53,111 bases of DNA from Deltaproteobacteria bacterium (GTDB taxonomy: Bacteria > Desulfobacterota > Syntrophobacteria > BM002). The notes beneath the pieces were generated by a model. The model worked only from the letters and a program-made list of their open reading frames with translations, was not told the origin of the DNA and made no database searches. The number at the start of each line of letters is the position of its first letter. The first letter of the stretch is position 1. Location of the stretch: contig JAFDGZ010000013.1 of NCBI GenBank assembly GCA_019309045.1, positions 1 to 53,111 of the forward strand, in the 5' to 3' direction. This document shows, in pieces, positions 10,746-18,835 of the stretch. The translations under genes were made by a program, and so were the position numbers.

Positions 10746-11207
10746 GTGAAGATATTGGATATCCTCCACAAAGAAAGCATCATTCCTGAACTGCGCGCTC
10801 AGAATAAAAAGGAGGTGCTGGAAGAACTGACAACGGCGCTCCTGCGCCACAAGCAGAGTCTCGACAAGGATGCCCTGGTGGAGGTACTGCTGGAAAGAGA
10901 GAAGCTCGGCAGTACTGGAATCGGCGATGGCATTGCCATCCCGCACGGAAAAGTCTCGGATCTCGATGAACTGCTGCTGTCATTCGGGCGCAGTGTCCAG
11001 GGTGTAGATTTTGATTCCATGGACGGCAGACCGACCCATTTATTCTTCCTGCTGGTGGCGCCTGAGAACTCAGCCGGGGTTCACCTGCGGGCACTGGCCA
11101 AGATCTCGCGCCTGCTCAAGAGTGCCCATTTCCGCAAACGACTCATGGATGCCAGCACTACCGAGGAGATCTTTCATATCATCCAGGAAGAGGACAAAGA
11201 ATTCTGA
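10746..11207 (+). CDS. ptsN: PTS IIA-like nitrogen regulatory protein PtsN
   Basis: The EIIA(Ntr)-type phosphoacceptor, normally phosphorylated by EI(Ntr) through NPr/HPr and signalling nitrogen, carbon or potassium status. The 153 residues cover one PTS EIIA type-2 domain. The phosphorylatable histidine is in GIAIPHGK, near residue 66. The start is GTG at 10746 with a weak upstream AGG. No EI or HPr gene is present in the window, so its phosphate donor is not visible here. Confidence 0.93.
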   Translation: MKILDILHKESIIPELRAQNKKEVLEELTTALLRHKQSLDKDALVEVLLEREKLGSTGIGDGIAIPHGKVSDLDELLLSFGRSVQGVDFDSMDGRPTHLFFLLVAPENSAGVHLRALAKISRLLKSAHFRKRLMDASTTEEIFHIIQEEDKEF

Positions 11208-11414
11208 CCAGCCCCTGCTTCCTCTTGATCCAGATATTTGTCATAATTGTCATAAATTGATGCGGCATCGGCGCGGGGAACACTTCGCTGCCCAGCCGCA
11301 GCTCTGGACCTGCCGTTGCTGCTGTAATTCCTGGCCAGGATTGGCTGGCAGGTCCTGCAGCCGGTAGGTGTCTGTCCAATATATTGGGGCAACGCTTCTA
11401 CAGCCAGGGGATGG

Positions 11415-12335
11415 GTGGCTGTGAACTTCAGGGACCTGGTGAGTATAGAGGGAGTGCGGCTGGCGGTGGCAGCAAGTGAGCGCCTCCTGGATACAGTCAT
11501 TCTGTCGCCTCACCTCCACGGGTTGGCCAGCCTGCAGGGGCCGCGGTTGCCTATGCCCCAGAGGGGGCTGGTTTTTGTTCTCGAGGACAGCGATCTGGAA
11601 GAGCTCTGGGCAGCCGAGCCGCTGCTGGCGAGATTCAACGCCCTGCTGCCGGCTGTGGTCCTCCTGGAGGCGGCTGGCGGGGCTGTGCAAAGGGTGCAGC
11701 AAGAGTGTTCTTCTGCAGATCTGCTGGTGTGCACCGCCAGCGAACCCCTGAAGGTTGTGGCGGCGAGGCTGGCGCAGAGGCTCTTTGCTGCTGGGCGTCG
11801 GTTGGTGTCGATCCACGCTGTTATGCTGCGGCTGCAGGGCAGGGGAGTTGTCATTCTGGGCAGCAGCGGCAGCGGCAAGACGGATGTGGCCCTGGAACTG
11901 ATCAGCAGGGGGCATCAGCTTGTTGCTGACGATGGTGTGGAGATATATTGTCCCTGTCCAGGAAGTGTCTGGGGCAGGTCGCCGCTGCCCGAGGGTGGCA
12001 ATAGATTGGCAGTGTATGGTATTGGTATTATCGCAGCAGACCAGCTCTACGGGGAAAATGCGGTGGCTGCCGAGGCCCCCATCTGCCTGGCAGTGGATCT
12101 GGTGGATAATGAGACCTACAGAGATCCTCTCGAAGAACAGGGGCAGTTATTCTATCTCATGGGGGTAGGCGTACCATATGTGGCCCTGAATCCTGCCAGA
12201 TCTGCCAATCTGGCGACGCTGGTGGAGCTCGCCATGAGAGTGCGGGGCAGAGAATTCCGGCGTAGTGGTGAGCTGGCCGGGCAACACTCCGAAGTGTCCG
12301 GTGTTGGGGACAGCCGCAGAGGGAGTGGTCAGTGA
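11415..12335 (+). CDS. hprK: HPr kinase/phosphorylase-like protein
   Basis: In its family it phosphorylates and dephosphorylates HPr on a serine. The 306 residues have a variable N-terminal domain (about 1-130) and a C-terminal P-loop domain: Walker A GSSGSGKT (about 154-161) and LELISRGHQLVADDGVEI, which carries the conserved aspartates. The region matching the usual HprK signature reads AVYGIGIIAADQLYG, which departs from the common RGLGI pattern. The tail (about 285-306) is Gly/Ser-rich and not conserved. The start is GTG at 11415, or possibly GTG at 11421. The stop overlaps the rapZ start. Its HPr substrate is not encoded in this window. Confidence 0.85.
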   Translation: MAVNFRDLVSIEGVRLAVAASERLLDTVILSPHLHGLASLQGPRLPMPQRGLVFVLEDSDLEELWAAEPLLARFNALLPAVVLLEAAGGAVQRVQQECSSADLLVCTASEPLKVVAARLAQRLFAAGRRLVSIHAVMLRLQGRGVVILGSSGSGKTDVALELISRGHQLVADDGVEIYCPCPGSVWGRSPLPEGGNRLAVYGIGIIAADQLYGENAVAAEAPICLAVDLVDNETYRDPLEEQGQLFYLMGVGVPYVALNPARSANLATLVELAMRVRGREFRRSGELAGQHSEVSGVGDSRRGSGQ

Positions 12336-13228
12336 GACAGGCAGGTGGTGGACAGCCAGGCAATTCAGGACTGATTGTCATTGTCACCGGACTTTCTGGC
12401 TCGGGCAAGAGCACAGCCATAAAAGCGTTCGAGGATCTGGGCTTCTTTTGTGTGGACAATCTTCCTGTGCTGCTGCTGCCTGATTTTCTGGCCCTGCGCC
12501 AGCAGGGTTCTGAAGATTTGCGCTATATTGCTCTCGGTATGGATATCCGCGAGCGGCGTTTTCTCGAGAGCTATCCACAGATATTCAGCGAACTCTATCA
12601 GAAGGGAGCACACCTGGAGATTCTCTTCCTGGAGGCATCGAACGAGGTGCTGCAGCGCCGCTTCAGTCAAACTCGACGGAGGCATCCCCTGGCTGGCATA
12701 GACACGGTGCTCGAAGGAATAGAGGCCGAGCGTCGCCTTCTTCTGGATCTGAAGCGCATGGCTACCAGGGTGCTGGACACTTCCAACACCAGTGTGCACG
12801 AGTTGAAGCGGCTGGTGTCAAGGCTGTACAGTTTTCGTCCAGATCTAGAAGGCTTGCATGTCCACCTGCTCTCTTTTGGCTTCAAATATGGGGTGCCGCC
12901 TGAAGCAGACATTGTTATGGACGTGAGATTCCTGCCTAACCCATTCTTTGTGGACGATCTCAGGGATCTCGACGGCACCGGACAGCCAGTGATCGAATTC
13001 GTCTGCAGCAGGGAGAAGTCGCAGGTTTTCTTGCAGCGCTTCACCGATCTGCTCTTCTACCTTCTGCCGCACTACCAGGAAGAAGGGAAAAACTATCTTA
13101 CCATTGCCATCGGCTGTACCGGCGGCAAACACCGTTCTGTGGTGATCGCCGGGGAGCTGGCACAGCGTCTGGCAGCCGAGGGCTACAAGGTGGACGTCAA
13201 TCACCGAGATATGAAGGTGGAATTATAG
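12332..13228 (+). CDS. rapZ: RapZ-family nucleotide-binding protein
   Basis: In E. coli RapZ guides RNase E to the small RNA GlmZ and so controls amino-sugar synthesis; outside the enterics its role is less clear. The 298 residues have the Walker A GLSGSGKST (about 20-28), the VDNLP segment after it, and the C-terminal region with FKYGVPPEADIVMDVRFLPNPF and the phosphate-binding GCTGGKHRSV. The start is a GTG inside the hprK stop (GTGA), giving a 4-base overlap and translational coupling. Confidence 0.95.
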   Translation: MRQAGGGQPGNSGLIVIVTGLSGSGKSTAIKAFEDLGFFCVDNLPVLLLPDFLALRQQGSEDLRYIALGMDIRERRFLESYPQIFSELYQKGAHLEILFLEASNEVLQRRFSQTRRRHPLAGIDTVLEGIEAERRLLLDLKRMATRVLDTSNTSVHELKRLVSRLYSFRPDLEGLHVHLLSFGFKYGVPPEADIVMDVRFLPNPFFVDDLRDLDGTGQPVIEFVCSREKSQVFLQRFTDLLFYLLPHYQEEGKNYLTIAIGCTGGKHRSVVIAGELAQRLAAEGYKVDVNHRDMKVEL

Positions 13229-13315
13229 CTTGTCTCGGGAGGTTGTATCTGGCAAAGCCGGCTGACACCGGCATACGGCAAAAATCTGCCACTTACTGAA
13301 GCAAGGAGATAATTC

Positions 13316-13726
13316 ATGGTGGGACTGCTCGTGGTGACGCATCGAGATCTGGCCCAAGAGCTCATTGCCACTGCTGAACTCATTGTGGGAGAGATCGACA
13401 ACTGTGTGGGGCTCTCTGTACAGCCCGATGTGCCGGTAGACGACCTGCGCCGTCAGATGCACCAGGCAATCGACCAGGTAAACAGCGGTGACGGCGTGAT
13501 TGTGCTCACGGACATGTTCGGGGGGACTCCCAGCAACTTGAGCCTGAGTTTTTTGAATCAGCAGGGCATAGAAGTGGTCACTGGAGTGAATCTGCCCATG
13601 CTCATCAAGCTGGCCACCGCCCGCCAGGATTCGGAGGTGGGTGAACTGGCCAAACTCATAAAGGATTATGGCCGGCGAAGCATTTCCCTTGCCAGCGAAA
13701 TCCTGGAAGGCGGCCCAGAATCATGA
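13316..13726 (+). CDS. PTS mannose-type IIA domain protein
   Basis: A single-domain EIIA(Man) protein of 136 residues. The phosphorylatable histidine is His9 in LLVVTHRDLA, and the second family motif is TDMFGGTPSNL near residue 62. A good ribosome binding site (AAGGAG) precedes the ATG. In related bacteria this gene is often followed by EIIB/C/D, HPr and EI genes; here it is followed instead by rimI and a dikinase-like gene. That makes a sugar-transport role unlikely and a regulatory one more likely (inference). Confidence 0.92.
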   Translation: MVGLLVVTHRDLAQELIATAELIVGEIDNCVGLSVQPDVPVDDLRRQMHQAIDQVNSGDGVIVLTDMFGGTPSNLSLSFLNQQGIEVVTGVNLPMLIKLATARQDSEVGELAKLIKDYGRRSISLASEILEGGPES

Positions 13727-13838
13727 GTCAACTGCAGGCAGGGCCGGACAGGCGAGATATGGCCAGGTCAGCAGCGACAGGCTGCCAGCAAGGCACTGCT
13801 CTGTTCTCCGGGCGCACTCAACAGCGACACCTGTTTCC

Positions 13839-14366
13839 ATGAAGCAAGACTGCAGCTATTCACAGCTTACCTTCAGAGCAATGCATCCCATGGACCTCCC
13901 CGAGGTCTTGGCCATAGAGAGGACGAGTTATGTCAATCCCTGGACAGCGGAGCTCTTTCTGGCCGAAATGGCCAAGAGTCATGCGGGACAGCGAGTGGCC
14001 AGGCTTGCCACAGGGCTAGAGGCAGGCACCATTGTCGGCTATATCTGCTACTGGCTGGTGGTGCCCGAGATAGAAATTGTCAACCTGGCGGTGCACGCTG
14101 CTCACCGAGGATGCGGCCGCGGCCGAAAACTTCTGCTGCATGCTCTCGGTTTGGCATATAATAAAGGTGTCAGACTGGCGACGCTGGAGGTCCGCCGAGG
14201 CAATGAAGCAGCCCGTTTTCTCTATGAGAGGCTGGGCTTCCGAACAGTGGCCGAACGCGCCAATTACTATGCCGAGTATGGGGATGCAGCCCTGATCCTG
14301 CAGCTGCAGATGGATCATAGGTGGTGGCACAGATGGCAGCAGAATTGTTCACTTCCGAGGCGCTGA
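13839..14366 (+). CDS. rimI: Ribosomal-protein-alanine N-acetyltransferase, RimI-like
   Basis: A GNAT-fold acetyltransferase of 175 residues. The pattern fits RimI, which acetylates the N-terminus of ribosomal protein S18: TFRAMHPMDLPEVLAIE at the start, NPWTAELF, the acetyl-CoA binding loop HRGCGRGRKLL, and LEVRRGNEAARFLYERLGF. I chose the ATG at 13839, because the frame is open further upstream but that part overlaps the EIIA gene and has no family similarity. The C-terminal 20 residues (HRWWHRWQQNCSLPRR) overlap the next gene and are probably poorly conserved. Confidence 0.88.
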   Translation: MKQDCSYSQLTFRAMHPMDLPEVLAIERTSYVNPWTAELFLAEMAKSHAGQRVARLATGLEAGTIVGYICYWLVVPEIEIVNLAVHAAHRGCGRGRKLLLHALGLAYNKGVRLATLEVRRGNEAARFLYERLGFRTVAERANYYAEYGDAALILQLQMDHRWWHRWQQNCSLPRR

Positions 14367-17300
14367 GAATCAACCTGCAGAAAACCAGGGTGCGGGTGGA
14401 CATCGAGCCGCGCTACCAGATCCTGGCCGAGGTGGTGCGTCAGTATGCCGGCATCGAACAGCAGACGCGAAAGATGCTGCTGGAGTTGAGCCATCCCTAT
14501 AGAAATTGGGCCTATGTGGTGCAGGAGGCGCGCCGCTACGGCCTGAAGAACTTCGGCATTTACCTGAGCCATGCCAGAGGCGCCACAGTATTCTCCCTGC
14601 TGGCAGATATTTTTCTAGAGGCCATAAACAGCTGCCGCGACCGTCAGACCCAGGTGCAGGCGGCAGACAATCTCATCGTCCTGGTGGAGCGTCTGGCGGC
14701 AGACGGCACAGGCCGGGTGCAGCAGTACGGCGGCGTCCTGCAGCAGGTGCTGGCCAACATGGCTGCTTTGCCGGCTGACAGCTTTTTCCTGGTAGCCAGC
14801 AGCTATTACTCCCTGAAAAAGATCGGCAGGCATCTACTGGAAGACTGGCGTGGGGTCATGGACCTGGACAGCTATTGCAGGCTGGTTAGCAGAGCCCTGG
14901 GCACCGCCTATGAGTACTGGCTGGAGCAGGAGGACCCTCAGAAGTGGTTCGCCGACCAGGCTGACCAGTGGTGGGATCAGCAGGAGCATGGCCCCCCACT
15001 TGCCCCTGTTTCTCACCAGCGGCTGCAAATTCTCAGACGACAATTGCAGGAGATTGAAAGCAGCGGAACTGCGGTCGCCAGAACAGAGCGCCTCCTTGAA
15101 CTGCCAGACTACATGGACATTGTGCGCTATTATGAAAGGCTGCCCTCTCTGCTCGGCAGTGACCGACCGTTTCCCAAAGTGCTCATACTCTACAAGATCA
15201 TCGAGAACAGAGGACTGGAAGTCATTCATGAAGACAGCCTGCGGCAGATCAACTACTCCCTGGCCCAGATCATCCAGCAGCAGCCTCTCCAGGTGCTCAG
15301 CGCCTTTCTAGAGCGCACCTTCTCGGTACTGCAAACAAGCAAGAAACTCCATCCTGAGCGGGCCCTCACCTGCATAGCCACCATTGGCAAGGAGGTGTTC
15401 AAGACAGGAAATCGTCGTCTCATCGACCAGTTCCTGGGGCTCACCATCTCTGCTGGCTTCGAGTTTCCCGGCAGCTATGCGGTAAGCGTTGACTGGCAGC
15501 TGTTGACCAATCCTGTCCATATTCACAATATCCGGGTGTGGCTGGAAATCATTGCCCATGATCCCAGGCAGGCGCCCCGGCTGCTCTCCGCCCTGCTGGT
15601 AAATCTTGCCCTGGGAGGAGTCTGTATTCGGGACACTGATATTTTCCAGAGGGATGTGAGCAAGCTTCTCAACAGCCGGATAGAGCCGGTGTACAACCTG
15701 GTAAAGCAGCTCGCCCGGGTGTTTCCAGTGTATTTCAATGAAATTGGTGCTGAGGGCAGGCTGCGCGAAGTTTCCACGGAAATCGACGAACTCTGCCGCC
15801 GGAAGGATCCCCTTATCCACTTCTTGCGCAAATTGAGTCACGTGGAGAGCAGTAACACCATTGTCGATTTCATGAACGCCATTGCTCTCTACTGGTTGTC
15901 CAAAGATCCCGAAGCAGTGCGCCATTTTGTGCCCGTGGAGATTTACCAGCAGCTTCAGCCGCAGGGACCCTATATTGACGAGGCGCACCTTGTCTTGCGC
16001 CGGCTGTTCGAGGCACACGGGCTGCAGCAGCCCAGAGATCTCCTCAAATTGGACCTGGAGCGATTGGCAACTCACCTGGAGCGCATTGCCGGGGCCTCGG
16101 CCCGCGAAAAGAAGCGAGTTGCTCTCTTTGTGGAGTTCTACCATCTTCTGGCCCAGAAGTATCAGAGCGGAATTCAGGATGTGGTCAGCGAACTGCAAAG
16201 AGCACAGCAGCTGGGCATGCCGGCTGCTGCAGAGCTGATCCAGCGGTTGAACTCTGCAGAGAGCTCTCAGCAGTTGCTTGCCCTGCTCGACTACCTGGAA
16301 AAGCTGAAAGAGATTATTCTCTCCGAGAAGCAGACGAGCGGTTTTGCCAACATCTATCGCAAGCGCCACATTGCAGTGGATATACCCTCTCTGTACGGCA
16401 CCTACCATGAAAGAAAGTTTGATGCCCTGGGGCTTAGCTTCCGTCTAGAAAACGTGGCCAATACTCTCTTTACCGAGAGGATGGCTGCCATGAACCTGCG
16501 CTTTGTTACCCGGGCAACCTTTTTTCAGATCAGCAAGTTCATCAAGCTTCTCATTCGGGCCCTGGAGCTGGAGGGTATCAACTGTCGTCCTTTGAAAAAG
16601 CAGCTGGCGCTTCTCGACAAGGCCCTGGAAATCAGACGTTTCAGTTATTCCCAATATCTCGATATTTTCCGCGGCTTTTCCCTGGCTATTAAACAGATTA
16701 TTGCTACCTACTATCAGCACCCGCATCAGGACAACCTCAACCTGGTGCTGCAGAGTCTGACTGCCAACCAGCTGGTGCCCCGCTATCGACTTGGCAGTGA
16801 CAGCGAGAGCCAGGGAGACTTTATCCACAAGGTCTCGGAGGCCTTGCTGCGGGACCTGGTAGCCCGTACATTCGGTCTGCAGTGTTTTGATAATCTCATC
16901 AGCAGGGTCATCAATACCTTGAACAAGCAGAGGGTATCTTTGGACACGCAGCGGTTGGATCTTCTCATGAGTTACGATCCTGAGAAGGCCCTGTGCTCCA
17001 TTGTCAAACCCAACAAGCTCACCTACGATCTCATTCATCTGGGCAGCAAGGGCTATAATCTGGTGGTGCTGGCCGAATACGGCATTCCGGTTCCCGAAGG
17101 CTTCATCGTCACCACGGAGATCTACCGCTGCTTCGAGGTGCTGCAGGCATTTCCGCCCGCCTTCCAGGATTTTCTCCAGCGGGTCGCCGAGCACATCAGC
17201 TCCCTGGAGGCGGCCACGGGCTGCTGCTTCGGCCGGGCTGCCAGACCTCTGCTGCTATCGGTGCGCAGCGGTGCCGCCGTGTCCATGCCCGGTATGATGA

Positions 17301-18511
17301 ACACTTTCCTCAATGTGGGCATCAATGAGGAAATCGTCGAAGGCCTCATCCAGGAGACCGGTGAATGGTGGTTCGCCTGGGACAGTTATCGACGCTTCCT
17401 GCAATCGTGGGGCATGGCCTTTGGCATGGATCGAGACGAGTTCGACACCATCATGAACGACTACAAACAGCGGTACGGCCGCGAGTTGAAGCGGCAGTTC
17501 AGCCGCAGGGAGATTCGAGAGGTTGCCAGGGCCTATCGGGGCGCTCTGCAGCACAGGGGTGTTGCCCTGACGGACGATCCCCACGAGCAGCTGCGAACCG
17601 CCATTGTCCAGGTAATGAAGTCCTGGCAGAGCCCCAAGGCCAGGACCTATCGTGAAATCATGGGCATCTCGGACAACTGGGGCACTGCCGTTACTGTACA
17701 GGCAATGGTCTACGGAAATCTGGACACGAATTCCGGGGCGGGCGTCGCCTTTACCCACAATCCAAGAAAAATGGACGACCGGCTGCATCTCTGGGGGGAC
17801 TTCACGCTCGGCAACCAGGGAGAAGACGTGGTGGCCGGCCTGGTCAAGACGCTGCCCCTGTCTGAAGAGCAGAAGGTCGCTGAAGGACGCAGCGAAGAGA
17901 TCTGCCTGGAGAGCCGCTTTCCAGAGATTTACAGCCGGCTGCAGGAGCTGGCTGAGCGGTTGATTGCCGAACATGGCTGGGGTCCGCAAGAAATCGAGTT
18001 TACTTTTCAGGGAGGCGGCGGCAATGGCCTGTTTGTCCTGCAGTCAAGAGATATGCACAGACCGACCTCGCGGCGCTACTGCATCTTTTCCAAGGCTGCC
18101 CGGCTGGAGGAAGCCTATCTCAGCAGCGGCATCGGGGTCAGCGGCGGCGCTCTCAGCGGCAGGGCTGTGTTCAACCTGGGCGAGATCGAACGCTATCGGC
18201 AGGAGGCGCCCGGCGAGCCGTTGATCCTCGTCAGGGCGGATACCGTGCCTGACGACATCAAGGAGATATCTGCGGCAGACGGCATCCTCAGCGCCCGGGG
18301 CGGCGCCACTTCCCATGCGGCCATTGTTGCCTATCGTCTGGGCAAGACCTGTGTGGTTGGCTGCGATCAGCTGCGGGTGTGGGAGAATGAATCTCGCTGC
18401 CTGTTGCGGCAGCATGAAATTAGAGCGGGAGACCCGCTGAGCATCGACGGCCGCAGCGGCGCCATTTATCTGGGTAGACAGCCCACAGAGACCGTGGAAT
18501 TGTGGCAGTGA
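14333..18511 (+). CDS. Large dikinase-like protein: ATP-grasp and phosphohistidine domains, no PEP/pyruvate barrel
   Basis: A protein of about 1392 residues. The first 890 residues are helical and unrecognised. Then comes a PPDK-type ATP-grasp domain (about 890-1230: LGSKGYNLVVLAEYGIPVPEGF, SVRSGAAVSMPGMMNTFLNVG, QAMVYGNLDTNSGAGVAFTHNP). A swivelling phosphohistidine domain follows (about 1250-1385) with the catalytic histidine in GGATSHAAIVAYRLGK and the typical ADTVPDDIKEISAADGIL. The protein ends there, so the C-terminal TIM barrel of pyruvate phosphate dikinase is absent. Like rifampin phosphotransferase or glucan water dikinase, it may move phosphate from ATP through histidine to an acceptor bound by another domain (inference). 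The ATG at 14333 overlaps rimI; a GTG at 14321 is an alternative. It directly follows PTS-type genes. Confidence 0.85.
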   Translation: MAAELFTSEALRINLQKTRVRVDIEPRYQILAEVVRQYAGIEQQTRKMLLELSHPYRNWAYVVQEARRYGLKNFGIYLSHARGATVFSLLADIFLEAINSCRDRQTQVQAADNLIVLVERLAADGTGRVQQYGGVLQQVLANMAALPADSFFLVASSYYSLKKIGRHLLEDWRGVMDLDSYCRLVSRALGTAYEYWLEQEDPQKWFADQADQWWDQQEHGPPLAPVSHQRLQILRRQLQEIESSGTAVARTERLLELPDYMDIVRYYERLPSLLGSDRPFPKVLILYKIIENRGLEVIHEDSLRQINYSLAQIIQQQPLQVLSAFLERTFSVLQTSKKLHPERALTCIATIGKEVFKTGNRRLIDQFLGLTISAGFEFPGSYAVSVDWQLLTNPVHIHNIRVWLEIIAHDPRQAPRLLSALLVNLALGGVCIRDTDIFQRDVSKLLNSRIEPVYNLVKQLARVFPVYFNEIGAEGRLREVSTEIDELCRRKDPLIHFLRKLSHVESSNTIVDFMNAIALYWLSKDPEAVRHFVPVEIYQQLQPQGPYIDEAHLVLRRLFEAHGLQQPRDLLKLDLERLATHLERIAGASAREKKRVALFVEFYHLLAQKYQSGIQDVVSELQRAQQLGMPAAAELIQRLNSAESSQQLLALLDYLEKLKEIILSEKQTSGFANIYRKRHIAVDIPSLYGTYHERKFDALGLSFRLENVANTLFTERMAAMNLRFVTRATFFQISKFIKLLIRALELEGINCRPLKKQLALLDKALEIRRFSYSQYLDIFRGFSLAIKQIIATYYQHPHQDNLNLVLQSLTANQLVPRYRLGSDSESQGDFIHKVSEALLRDLVARTFGLQCFDNLISRVINTLNKQRVSLDTQRLDLLMSYDPEKALCSIVKPNKLTYDLIHLGSKGYNLVVLAEYGIPVPEGFIVTTEIYRCFEVLQAFPPAFQDFLQRVAEHISSLEAATGCCFGRAARPLLLSVRSGAAVSMPGMMNTFLNVGINEEIVEGLIQETGEWWFAWDSYRRFLQSWGMAFGMDRDEFDTIMNDYKQRYGRELKRQFSRREIREVARAYRGALQHRGVALTDDPHEQLRTAIVQVMKSWQSPKARTYREIMGISDNWGTAVTVQAMVYGNLDTNSGAGVAFTHNPRKMDDRLHLWGDFTLGNQGEDVVAGLVKTLPLSEEQKVAEGRSEEICLESRFPEIYSRLQELAERLIAEHGWGPQEIEFTFQGGGGNGLFVLQSRDMHRPTSRRYCIFSKAARLEEAYLSSGIGVSGGALSGRAVFNLGEIERYRQEAPGEPLILVRADTVPDDIKEISAADGILSARGGATSHAAIVAYRLGKTCVVGCDQLRVWENESRCLLRQHEIRAGDPLSIDGRSGAIYLGRQPTETVELWQ

Positions 18512-18674
18512 GCGCCTGCCGGGTTTGTGGACAGACAGGCTCTGACATGCGTGGCAGTCAAGGCCTGCTGCAGGTGGTGCCGGTTGTGGCTGCGGCTCGT
18601 CTGCTGCCGGGCAGGCCCCGGGCTCTGTGCCGGCGGAGGCTGCCGGTGACACCGTTTACTGCTCGTTTTGGGGA

Positions 18675-18703
18675 TTTACATTTTCGGGCAGTTGGGCTAA
18701 GCT
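18675..18703 (+). promoter_or_regulatory. Candidate sigma-70 promoter upstream of GAPDH-like gene
   Basis: TTTACA (18675-18680) and TAAGCT (18698-18703) are spaced by 17 bases. A transcript from here would start near 18710, just before a hairpin and an intrinsic terminator. Confidence 0.45.
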
Positions 18704-18714
18704 AACAGTCAGTA

Positions 18715-18729
18715 GCCTCGTCACGAGGC
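18715..18729 (+). promoter_or_regulatory. Leader hairpin
   Basis: GCCTCG-TCA-CGAGGC forms a 6-bp stem with a 3-base loop, between the candidate promoter and the terminator. With the terminator it may form an attenuator for the glycolytic genes. Confidence 0.45.
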
Positions 18730-18754
18730 AGCGGGCTGAAGCCATTTTCGAGGG

Positions 18755-18775
18755 GAGCCGGGCGGGCTCTTTTTT
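18755..18775 (+). terminator. Intrinsic terminator before GAPDH-like gene
   Basis: GAGCC-N5-GGCTC is followed by six T. It lies 245 bases after the dikinase-like gene and 60 bases before the GAPDH-like gene. It could end the upstream operon or attenuate the downstream one. Confidence 0.65.
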
Positions 18776-18835
18776 CATCTTTCTTCCTATTTTTCATCAG
18801 GCAGCAGAAAAACGTCACCTTGCTAGGGGTTGTCT

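Noticed and set aside
15308-16408. A 366-codon minus-strand frame inside the dikinase-like gene
   Set aside because: Antisense shadow; the plus-strand frame continues for almost 1400 codons with recognisable C-terminal domains.
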